This document shows, piece after piece, positions 7,581 to 15,076 of a DNA stretch of 64,000 nt. The DNA is taken from positions 434,001 through 498,000 of the forward strand of contig NZ_JAJQQZ010000002.1 in assembly GCF_021729015.1 (NCBI RefSeq), in the 5' to 3' direction. Numbering within the stretch: position 1 is the stretch's first letter; each line of letters opens with the position of its first letter. This DNA is from Halobacterium rubrum (GTDB lineage Archaea > Halobacteriota > Halobacteria > Halobacteriales > Halobacteriaceae). A model generated the notes under the pieces. The model did no database searches, had not been told where the DNA came from, and was given only the letters and a program-made list of their open reading frames with translations. Both the position numbers and the translations under genes were made by a program.

Positions 7581-9938
7581 TTAGCGGGAGATATCTGCTG
7601 ATTGGGTCGCCGACGATAGAGATTCCATCTGGGTGTGTACGAGGTCGTACTCGTTGACCATCGTTTCGCTGACTTCCTGTTTCGCAGTGAGATAGAGAAT
7701 TTGCCAGCCGTCATCGGCGAGTTGCTGAAGGGTCTCGAACCCCTGTCGGAGTCGTTCTGGATCGGCCGCGAGGAATGGATCGTCGAGCAAGAGGAACCCG
7801 GATTCGTTGCCGAGGAGTTGCTGGGCAAGTGAAACACGGGTTGCAAAGTACAATTGGTCTTTCGTGCCCTGGCTCAGCACCTCTGGCGTTAGTATTCGAC
7901 CGTCACGGCGCTCAACGACGATCTCGTGCTCCTCGGCATCGTACGCGACCTCGGTGTAACGCCCACCAGTCACCTGCTCGAACGTTTGGGAGGCCGGCCC
8001 ATCGGGGTCGAACAAGTTCGCCAATTTCTGTTCCTCTTGCACTTCGATCCGATTGAACACGTCCAGTGCTTTACGCGACAGTTCAGCATCCTCCTCAATT
8101 TCGTCGACGACAGTATCCAGGTCAGATGCGAGCATTTCGAGCCCGTCCTTGGACCGAGAATCCAGCCCGAGACTCCGGCCGATAAACGGCTGAGTATTGA
8201 GCTCTCGGGCACGCCGGTCGAAGCCATCCATCTTGTCGTCGTGCTCCGTAAGTTGTGCCTGAAGGTCGTCGAGTTCCTCACCCAGACGCTCAACCTTTTC
8301 TTCGAGTTCCTGGAGTCTGCTTTCGTCATAGGTGTCCGCATCCACGTCGTCAACTTCTACGTCAGCCACGAGTTCGGCCAGATCTTGCTCCCACGCCGTT
8401 GCTTTTGCGTCTGGGTCATCGGCATCGGGAGTGCCGAATCGATCAACGAGACTTTGCTTGGCAGTTTGTCGATCCGAGTCTAATTCCTCCCGGGCGTCGA
8501 CTTGTTCTTCGTACTCATCAATCGATTCGACATCTGCCGCCTCCAATAGATCCTCAAACCTGCCTTCCTGGTCGGTAATCTGTGATTCTAGGTCCGACTT
8601 TTCGCTACGAAGATCACTTAGCTCCCCTTCGGCGTCTTGGAGTTGTTGATCTTTCCTCGTGACGCGATCACGGACTTGTGACAGCTGGCCGTCGAAGGAT
8701 TCGATAGCCGGGGCAACTTCTTCAACGCTCTCGACGTCGAAGCCGGCATCCCGAGCTGTCCGAAGGACTGCCTCACGTGAAGTTTCGAACGCCGTGAGGC
8801 GCTGGCTCGACTGGTAGTAGATGACGCCACTCGCAATCGCTGTGAGCAGAAGTACAGCCCCAAATCCAAGTGCTGGAAGCGACCCAGTGATCGCACCCGC
8901 AACTCCTGTTCCACCTGTCGCGAGCAGGCCCGCAACGGTCACATACTTGGTCAGTGTGAGTCGCCGTTCTGCACCAGTCGCCTCGTTCTGATGGTTGCGG
9001 TACGTCTCTAAGGCGGTGCGTGCGTCATCTACCGCTGATTCCCGTCTTTCGAGTCCGGTCTCGTTGGTTTCGAGATCTTCCAGCGTCGCCTCAATTTCTT
9101 CGACCTCATCCTCTTTCGACTCAATTTGGGATTCGAGATCCTCGAGGTCTGCGCGATCACGGTTCAGGTCGTTCCGGAGTTCTCGGAGTTCAGACAAGGT
9201 GTCACGGTCGAACGATTCGAGGTCGGTGAGTCGGTCACTCGTCGACTGATACGTCTCGAGTTGACCCGAGAGACGTTCGTACTCGGCTGCTGTTTTTGCT
9301 TGCTTTTGCGTCTCGAGTTGGTCACGACTCTCCCGTAGCTGTCGTTTGAGACGGAGGCGACGTGCCTCCAGTTCGTCCAACGATTCTTCCTCGATTCGGG
9401 CTGTGTACTCACGGATATCCTCAGCGAGTGCTTCAGCATCATCGTGGACGTTCCCAGCGTGGTTGTAGGACTGGTCGCTAGAAATGTTGAGACGTGCATC
9501 GGTGAGCCGTCCACGATCCTTCAGCTCCGACTGGATGGCGTTAATCTCGGTCGTGTGGATGTCCCCAAGCTTCTCGATAAGGGACGTGTAGTACTCCTGG
9601 TCGCTGGGTAGGGCCAAGTCGTTGTCTTGAACGACAAATACGCTCTGGAGGTGTCGCGGCTCGATAGCGGAGATATCGCACAACGACGTGTCACCGTCAC
9701 ATTCGTACTGGTCGCCGCCGTTCTCGACGATAATCCGTCCAGTCGGTGCTTCGCTTACCCGGGGAGCGGGATCCATAACCTTCGAGGCCTCGGGTTCGAG
9801 GAGTTGAAGCAGGGCTTCGAGATACAGTGTCTTTCCCGCCTCATTCGGGCCTGAGAGGACTGCCACCCCATCTTCACAGGGTGGCCGACAGTCGTACAGC
9901 GGACCGTACCGATCAATCTCGGCCGTCATGAGACGCAT
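7581..9938 (-). CDS. YhaN/Rad50-type coiled-coil ATPase with transmembrane hairpin
   Basis: An ABC/SMC-type ATPase of 785 residues. The Walker A GPNEAGKT is at residues 30-37, followed by long coiled coil, then the ABC signature LSQGTKDQLYF and Walker B GFLLLDDPF near the C-terminus. Where Rad50 has its CxxC zinc hook, the apex here is a hydrophobic hairpin (about residues 331-375, two membrane-length segments around a Gly/Pro turn), as in the YhaN branch, suggesting membrane anchoring. The start is taken as the ATG one base after the nuclease stop; the 53 extra codons of the longer frame only read through the nuclease gene and are basic and unlike the rest. It should form a nuclease complex with the preceding gene product. 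Confidence 0.88.
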   Translation of the reverse strand: MRLMTAEIDRYGPLYDCRPPCEDGVAVLSGPNEAGKTLYLEALLQLLEPEASKVMDPAPRVSEAPTGRIIVENGGDQYECDGDTSLCDISAIEPRHLQSVFVVQDNDLALPSDQEYYTSLIEKLGDIHTTEINAIQSELKDRGRLTDARLNISSDQSYNHAGNVHDDAEALAEDIREYTARIEEESLDELEARRLRLKRQLRESRDQLETQKQAKTAAEYERLSGQLETYQSTSDRLTDLESFDRDTLSELRELRNDLNRDRADLEDLESQIESKEDEVEEIEATLEDLETNETGLERRESAVDDARTALETYRNHQNEATGAERRLTLTKYVTVAGLLATGGTGVAGAITGSLPALGFGAVLLLTAIASGVIYYQSSQRLTAFETSREAVLRTARDAGFDVESVEEVAPAIESFDGQLSQVRDRVTRKDQQLQDAEGELSDLRSEKSDLESQITDQEGRFEDLLEAADVESIDEYEEQVDAREELDSDRQTAKQSLVDRFGTPDADDPDAKATAWEQDLAELVADVEVDDVDADTYDESRLQELEEKVERLGEELDDLQAQLTEHDDKMDGFDRRARELNTQPFIGRSLGLDSRSKDGLEMLASDLDTVVDEIEEDAELSRKALDVFNRIEVQEEQKLANLFDPDGPASQTFEQVTGGRYTEVAYDAEEHEIVVERRDGRILTPEVLSQGTKDQLYFATRVSLAQQLLGNESGFLLLDDPFLAADPERLRQGFETLQQLADDGWQILYLTAKQEVSETMVNEYDLVHTQMESLSSATQSADISR

Positions 9939-9939
9939 A

Positions 9940-10995
9940 TTAGATCTTACCTCGCGCTGATAGCTGACTGAATACTTCGAGCGTCCGGTCGGTGACCTTT
10001 TCGTTCGTTTTCTCCTCCCAGTCCATCTCCTGGAGTTCCTCTTGGAACGACCTGAACAACGGGTGTGAAAGCACGTGTTCGACGCTCCGGGTCTCATTCG
10101 TCACTGCTGCCGGAGCCGCCGCCGCAGTCAGTTCCTCGTGGAACTCATCCTCATCCACCTCAATGAACCCATCCACGTGGATCGAAGCCTCCGCGGAGTC
10201 GCTTGCGTGTTGGTCCGCCCACCCGGCGACGTCGCCAAGCAACCGCTCTTCATTGCCAGGTGTAACTGTGAATTCTCGTGCGGCGTAGTGATGGGTCTCC
10301 AGCGTCTCGAAGTCGATTCCATGGGCGAGATCAAGGATGCTCACACGCCGTTGCCCAGTTTCCGAGGTGCTCGTCGATGCTGGCGTTCCAGGGTAGGTGA
10401 ACTCGGCCCCGGTTGAAAATGAGACCTTGTGTGGGCTATGGTAGTGGCCCGCCAGATAGTAGTCGAATCCGAGTTCCGAAAGCAGGTCCTCCGTGACTGG
10501 GAAGTAGCGTCTTGTGTCTTCGTCTCCCGTCTCGTAATCATCGAACGGGGCGTCTAGACTACAGTGAAGGAGAAGAACCTCTGTGCCGTCGAACGGCTCC
10601 CTGTCCTGGAGCGACAGCAGGAGTTCGTCGTTCGGACGCTCTCTGTAGGGGAGTCCGGTGATTCGAAGGTCTTCGTCCGCTGCAGTCCAGTGGCTAAACG
10701 GATCCTCGGTGATGACAGTACAGGCATCGCCGAAGAAAACGTCACCACGATATGCATCAATGTCGTGATTGCCCGGAATGAGGACGATATCGAACGGCCG
10801 ATCAGAGAATAGGTCGTTTCGCAAATCGGTCCGGAGCTGTTCCATACTCTCCGGCTGATCGAAGAGGTCTCCACCGATGGTAACGACGTCAATGTCCGCC
10901 TCTTCAGCCCTCCGGAGGAGGGTTCTGAGCGCCACTTCTCGTTCCGGGTCGTCCGGAGTAAGGTGGACGTCAGCAGTGTGGAGAACCCGCGTCAT
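9940..10995 (-). CDS. YhaO/Mre11/SbcD-type metallophosphoesterase nuclease
   Basis: A 351-residue calcineurin-like phosphoesterase, probably a Mn-dependent DNA exo/endonuclease. All core motifs are present in order: D9-x-H11 (TADVHL), GD43 (GGDLFD), N76-H77-D78 (PGNHD), the LLHC histidine and GHYH. The C-terminal capping region is short, and the last 60 residues probably contact the ATPase coiled coil. The ATPase start codon follows one base after its stop, so the two genes are tightly coupled. A TATA-like AATAAATC lies 27-34 bases before its ATG. The pair could be a repair nuclease, but its position directly upstream of an inactive Argonaute suggests that it is the effector of that protein. 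Confidence 0.9.
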   Translation of the reverse strand: MTRVLHTADVHLTPDDPEREVALRTLLRRAEEADIDVVTIGGDLFDQPESMEQLRTDLRNDLFSDRPFDIVLIPGNHDIDAYRGDVFFGDACTVITEDPFSHWTAADEDLRITGLPYRERPNDELLLSLQDREPFDGTEVLLLHCSLDAPFDDYETGDEDTRRYFPVTEDLLSELGFDYYLAGHYHSPHKVSFSTGAEFTYPGTPASTSTSETGQRRVSILDLAHGIDFETLETHHYAAREFTVTPGNEERLLGDVAGWADQHASDSAEASIHVDGFIEVDEDEFHEELTAAAAPAAVTNETRSVEHVLSHPLFRSFQEELQEMDWEEKTNEKVTDRTLEVFSQLSARGKI

Positions 10996-11021
10996 TACAA
11001 ACCAGATACATAACAGGTCGC

Positions 11022-11029
11022 AATAAATC
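11022..11029 (-). promoter_or_regulatory. TATA-like element of the nuclease-ATPase-Argonaute genes
   Basis: The minus strand reads GATTTATT 27-34 bases before the ATG of the metallophosphoesterase, which fits a leaderless transcript covering that gene, the ATPase and possibly the Argonaute gene. It suggests that the CBS-domain gene upstream is a separate unit. Confidence 0.5.
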
Positions 11030-11060
11030 TGTGGTAAGAGATAACGTTCACACTTTTCAG

Positions 11061-11825
11061 TCAGCTGGATTTCATATCTGCATCGGGTAATCGCCTTTGG
11101 AAATAGCCGTGAGCAAATATGAGAAGTTCTTCTTCCAACTCTGAGTCGTATGAATCTGACCTGAAATGGAATATCTTGTTTCGGATGTCGCCGACTTCCG
11201 AGAGGAGTCGCCGGATGAAGTCGCCATTCTCCTCAAAATATACATCGAACTGACTCCAGTTTTGACACATGAACTGCGGATAATGGCCGAAGCTACAATC
11301 GGTGATATCGGCAGGTGTTCTGATGTCCTTTTCGTCGAAGAATTCCTGTAGCGTCTCATCTAAGTTCTCAGGAAATGCATGCCGAATAAGGTCACGCACG
11401 GACCGCTCAACATCCTCAATTAGAAGAAAAGGTTCAATCGAATTCTGCAGGTACTGGAGTAAATCATAGTTGGTTAAAATATCCAATTGAGACTCTTCAT
11501 TTTGAACGATAACATAGGGGCTCTCGCTCAGTAAATCGAAAAGAACGATTAGATCTTCATCCGGTTCAACGACTGGACTGATTTCTTCGATGGCGATTCC
11601 AACTTGCCGTCCAGGAAGGTTCTTATCTGCACCCATCTTCCTCAAGATCGAAAGGACGCGGGAGATCGATCGATAGGAGACCATTCCAACGATTTCATCG
11701 CCTCGTTCGATACCCAGTTGTGTGTAATCGTTCTCGAACATCGTCTCGATAGCCGAAATAAGAGTTGCCTCAGCAGGTACTGTTACCAGTTTATTACAGG
11801 GGACATCTCCAACAGTGTGCGACAT
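11061..11825 (-). CDS. CBS-domain pair with C-terminal HEPN-like domain
   Basis: A 254-residue protein. Residues 5-55 and about 70-125 form a CBS pair, the usual adenine-nucleotide-sensing module. The C-terminal half is helical and carries DIRNKIFHF, an R-x4-H motif of the kind found in HEPN ribonucleases and in Swt1-type HEPN domains, with a second short helix after it. An RNase gated by nucleotide binding is a plausible reading but not proven. The start is the ATG at 11825; a longer frame uses TTG nine bases upstream. It lies 65 bases upstream of the nuclease-ATPase-Argonaute row on the same strand but seems to have a separate promoter, and its DNA is more AT-rich than that of the nuclease genes. 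Confidence 0.6.
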   Translation of the reverse strand: MSHTVGDVPCNKLVTVPAEATLISAIETMFENDYTQLGIERGDEIVGMVSYRSISRVLSILRKMGADKNLPGRQVGIAIEEISPVVEPDEDLIVLFDLLSESPYVIVQNEESQLDILTNYDLLQYLQNSIEPFLLIEDVERSVRDLIRHAFPENLDETLQEFFDEKDIRTPADITDCSFGHYPQFMCQNWSQFDVYFEENGDFIRRLLSEVGDIRNKIFHFRSDSYDSELEEELLIFAHGYFQRRLPDADMKSS

Positions 11826-11892
11826 GGACGCCAATAGTCAGGCATCTGTGTTAGAACTTCTCACTACCAGAGAACACCACTTTGGATGTGTC

Positions 11893-12332
11893 GGCACTGT
11901 CTAGTTGAGGTAATTTGAGAAGCGAGTAGGCCGTTGAGTTTCTTGTCCAAAGATCATCGAGACAAATCTGATTCTCTACGTCGCGTTGTTTGGGTAGCAT
12001 GGCACCAATCCGACGGCTGCGTTCCTCGCTGGACTCCGCGAGAAACACGATCTCTCTGTGACTGCGTTCCTCGTCGATAAGTTCGGCTATCGGACTGCCC
12101 CATTTCGATTAGCGTTGAGCGGCCGGGTCAACTATACCGACGAAAACCTCATCGAGAAGTGGTTTCACACGCTCAAAATGCGGATCGACTGCTTCTACAA
12201 CTCGTGGGTGGGCAGTCGGGCGATCGCACGCGAATGGCTTGAACAGTTTATGCACTACTACAACCACCAGCGACCGAATCAAGCTCTCGATGGAAAAACG
12301 CCGACCGAGGAAGTGCAGAAATAGACAGTGCC
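11893..12332 (+). mobile_element. IS6-family remnant with both ends
   Basis: The left end GGCACTGTCTA (11893-11903) and its exact inverse TAGACAGTGCC (12322-12332) bound a 440-base segment. IS6-family ends typically begin GGCACTGT. Inside are the last ~110 codons of a DDE transposase and a degenerate 5' part with stops, so this is an internally deleted copy that cannot move itself. No 8-base target duplication is visible (flanks GATGTGTC and CTTCACAC). Confidence 0.7.
11998..12324 (+). pseudogene. IS6-type transposase, 3' fragment
   Basis: An open frame after an in-frame TAG at 11995 encodes the C-terminal part of an integrase-core (DDE) transposase: TAFLVDKFGYRTA, then NLIEKWFHTLKMRID and HYYNHQRPNQALDG, the conserved final segment that carries the catalytic Glu. 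The N-terminal catalytic Asp region is missing. The stop codon lies inside the right inverted repeat. Nonfunctional unless complemented by a full copy elsewhere. Confidence 0.75.
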
Positions 12333-12466
12333 CTTCACACGAAATGTGTCGAGGCGGTGGTTTCGTGCCACGTGCCGACATATGCGCCTAAAGCGTCGCT
12401 ATTGCACTTCTTTCGTTTAACAGCTATCCTGAGAGGGGGAGAGAAGCGACCCAGGTACTTTTGTAA

Positions 12467-15076
12467 TTGTCAACCATTGGCCGCAGCGTGCCATTTCAGC
12501 GCGCGAAACCAATCGACCAACTCTACGCAGATGTCGCCGACTACGAGCTGGTCGTCGTTCCTGACGCGCCACTCGCTAGCGCCCTGAACCGCCGCCTCGA
12601 CCGCCCCCACCTTGGAACGTTCGCCACCACGCCACGTCGGCTGGCTGCCGGTCGCCGCGAAGAAGCTGAAGACCGGCTCGCCTTCCTCGAACTCGTCCAA
12701 GAGACGTCCCTCGACTGGAAGCGCGCCGCCTACGCGATCGGGAATATCCTCCAGTGCTGGGAACACCAGGGGCAACTCAACACCGTCCTCGAGTACGACA
12801 CCTACGCCGACGACGCCACGAGACAGGCCCTAGAGCACATCAGTGGCCTCGACACGACGTCGTCCCGCCTCACAGAGTACCAGATTTCCGGCGACCCTGA
12901 CGTCGCAGTAGTCGGAAGGTCCCAGCTCACTACCCTCGAAGAGTCCATCCTCCCGGACGAGTACGACGCCTACGACGCGTTCACCGACGAATCGTTCGAC
13001 TACCCGTCGTTCCACATCTTCGACTCCGCGACGGAGATTGTGGACACCGTCGTCGACGCCGTTACCGAAGAGAACGCCGAAGACGTGGCAATCGTCCTAG
13101 ACAGCTCCAGCGAGTACTCCTCCCTCGTCGAATCTGGCCTCGAAGCCGCCGACCTCCCCTTCTACGGTGGTCCTGGATTTGCCGACCACCCAGACCATCG
13201 CGCCTTCCTCCGCTTGCTCCGCACTGCTCACGCGGGAACCGACACCTGCATTGAAGAGATTCGACCAGTCCTCACCCGGCTCGATGCCGCACCCGGTATC
13301 GAGCACGACGAGAAACGCCTCCACGAACTCGACCACGACGCGGTGTCGTGGGTGGTCGAATTCTGTACCAGTATCGCCGACTACACGTTCGCAGAGGCGC
13401 TGGCTGCCTTCGAGTCGCGAGCGAGCTGTGAGCTAGCTTCCTTCAGAGACGAACTGGACGAGCTAGGTATCGCTGACCAGCCAGTCACCGAGGCTGCCGT
13501 CGACCGCCTAGAGTTCTACCTGCAGACCTACGAGGTGCCGGTCGACCGCGAAAACGAGGGCGTGCTCCTGGCGGACGCGAAATCCGCCGCGTACGTCGAC
13601 CGACCACTCGTCTTCCACCTGGGTCTCGACGAGAGCTGGACCCACAGCGCACCAAAGCGCCCCTGGGTCGACGAAGACGCCCAATACACACGAAACATCC
13701 AGCAATTCCAGCTACTCCTGCAGAGCGGCGCCACACAGTACTACCTCGTCCAGGACGTCGAGGGCGGATCGCCGGTCACACCGTGTCTATACTTCGAAGA
13801 GCTCCTCGAGGAGGACTTCGACCAGTTCAGCGACCTCGACGCCATCCACCACACAACACGACGGGACGAGGACGTACAAGGTTTCGAGAGAGAACCACGG
13901 AACGTCGAGGCTACGGCCGTCCAGACGGTCAGTCAGTCCACCCTGAGCACGTACGTCAACAGTCCGCGCGACCACTTCTTCTCCCGGCTCGTGGACTCGC
14001 CCGACAAGGAGTACTTCCGGCAGGGGAATCTCTTCCACGATTTCGCCGAGTACTACGTCAACCACCCCGACGCCGTCGACGACGACACAATCGAAGCGGC
14101 GGTCGACCTCATCGTCGAGGAGACGCGACCGTTCACGCGGTCCGTCGACGAGCCGACACGCCGGACGAGGTACCGATTCGGCCTCGAAACCATCACCGAG
14201 TATCTCGACGAGACGCTCCCCGAGGACGACTCGTTCCTGACGGCGACCAGCGGCTGGGGAACGAACACCTTTGCCGAGCATTTCGACCGTCCGGTGGACT
14301 CACCCATCACCGAGCGGTGGTTCGAGAACTACGACCTCGGCCTGAAGGGCAAAATCGACCTCGTAGCTGGCCCTACCTCACTCGTCGACCACAAGAGCGG
14401 CAGCCGCAAGCGTGCGTCTCAGGTGGTCAATGCGACGGCTATCGATCCGCCGAGCGACCGTCCGAATTTCCAGGCGCTGGCGTACCTCGCACACTGGCGC
14501 TCCACCAACCCCGGCGAGCAACTGGATTTCACCTTCTTCCACTTCCTCGACCCATTGGACGACGCCGTCACCAGTGAAGCCGCCATCGAGGACGCCCTGA
14601 CGACCGTCACCTACTATCCCACGTCTTTCGCGGCATACGCGCAGTCCCGGGACACGTACGACCGGCTGGTCGAGGACGGCGCGAACAACTGCCAGAAGAC
14701 CTTCTCGAAGGCCACTTACGACGACTACCGCGCGGTCTTCGAATCAGTGCCATTCCCGGAGACGCGAGACAAGAGCGCACTGCTTGACTCGAAGTTTGCC
14801 GACCGCCTGGTCGACGAGATGCAGTCGGTCGTTGGCGAGTACAAGTACGTCACGTCGGGGTGCGAGCAAGCACTCCGGGAACTCGCACGGACTGGTGGAC
14901 GGAACTTCTTCAAGGACGACGTCGACGCGTTCGAGGAGTTCGTCGACGAGCGTATCTCGGAGCTGAACCGGCGCCGCGCTGGCGAGGAGCGGTTCCCCGT
15001 CGACGGCCTCGCTGGCGAGCCGAACTATCGCTACGTGGACAACCGCGACCTCCTCCTGGAGGGCCGTCATGACTGA
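12467..15076 (+). CDS. AddB-like PD-(D/E)XK exonuclease subunit
   Basis: An 869-residue protein paired with an AddA-like helicase. The N-terminal ~450 residues resemble the helicase-like but Walker-less part of AddB/RecC-type subunits. The C-terminal third holds a RecB-family nuclease: an early His-containing helix (GNLFHDFAEYY), LKGKIDLV with the metal-binding Asp, and LVDHKSG with the catalytic Asp and Lys. The four cysteines of the bacterial AddB iron-sulfur cluster are not seen. Translation begins at TTG 12467 or GTG 12488; no upstream ATG is in frame. It overlaps the helicase gene by eight bases. Likely role: double-strand-end resection, or degradation of linear foreign DNA. Confidence 0.78.
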   Translation: MSTIGRSVPFQRAKPIDQLYADVADYELVVVPDAPLASALNRRLDRPHLGTFATTPRRLAAGRREEAEDRLAFLELVQETSLDWKRAAYAIGNILQCWEHQGQLNTVLEYDTYADDATRQALEHISGLDTTSSRLTEYQISGDPDVAVVGRSQLTTLEESILPDEYDAYDAFTDESFDYPSFHIFDSATEIVDTVVDAVTEENAEDVAIVLDSSSEYSSLVESGLEAADLPFYGGPGFADHPDHRAFLRLLRTAHAGTDTCIEEIRPVLTRLDAAPGIEHDEKRLHELDHDAVSWVVEFCTSIADYTFAEALAAFESRASCELASFRDELDELGIADQPVTEAAVDRLEFYLQTYEVPVDRENEGVLLADAKSAAYVDRPLVFHLGLDESWTHSAPKRPWVDEDAQYTRNIQQFQLLLQSGATQYYLVQDVEGGSPVTPCLYFEELLEEDFDQFSDLDAIHHTTRRDEDVQGFEREPRNVEATAVQTVSQSTLSTYVNSPRDHFFSRLVDSPDKEYFRQGNLFHDFAEYYVNHPDAVDDDTIEAAVDLIVEETRPFTRSVDEPTRRTRYRFGLETITEYLDETLPEDDSFLTATSGWGTNTFAEHFDRPVDSPITERWFENYDLGLKGKIDLVAGPTSLVDHKSGSRKRASQVVNATAIDPPSDRPNFQALAYLAHWRSTNPGEQLDFTFFHFLDPLDDAVTSEAAIEDALTTVTYYPTSFAAYAQSRDTYDRLVEDGANNCQKTFSKATYDDYRAVFESVPFPETRDKSALLDSKFADRLVDEMQSVVGEYKYVTSGCEQALRELARTGGRNFFKDDVDAFEEFVDERISELNRRRAGEERFPVDGLAGEPNYRYVDNRDLLLEGRHD

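Noticed and set aside
9939-10097. N-terminal extension of the YhaN-like ATPase in the longest frame
   Set aside because: It overlaps the nuclease gene in another frame, is basic and low-complexity, and an ATG lies one base after the nuclease stop.
11851-12048. 65-codon minus-strand frame near the IS6 remnant
   Set aside because: It lies opposite the degenerate 5' part of the transposase and has no independent support.
11885-12340. 8-base target duplication around the IS6 remnant
   Set aside because: Flanks GATGTGTC and CTTCACAC do not match as direct repeats.
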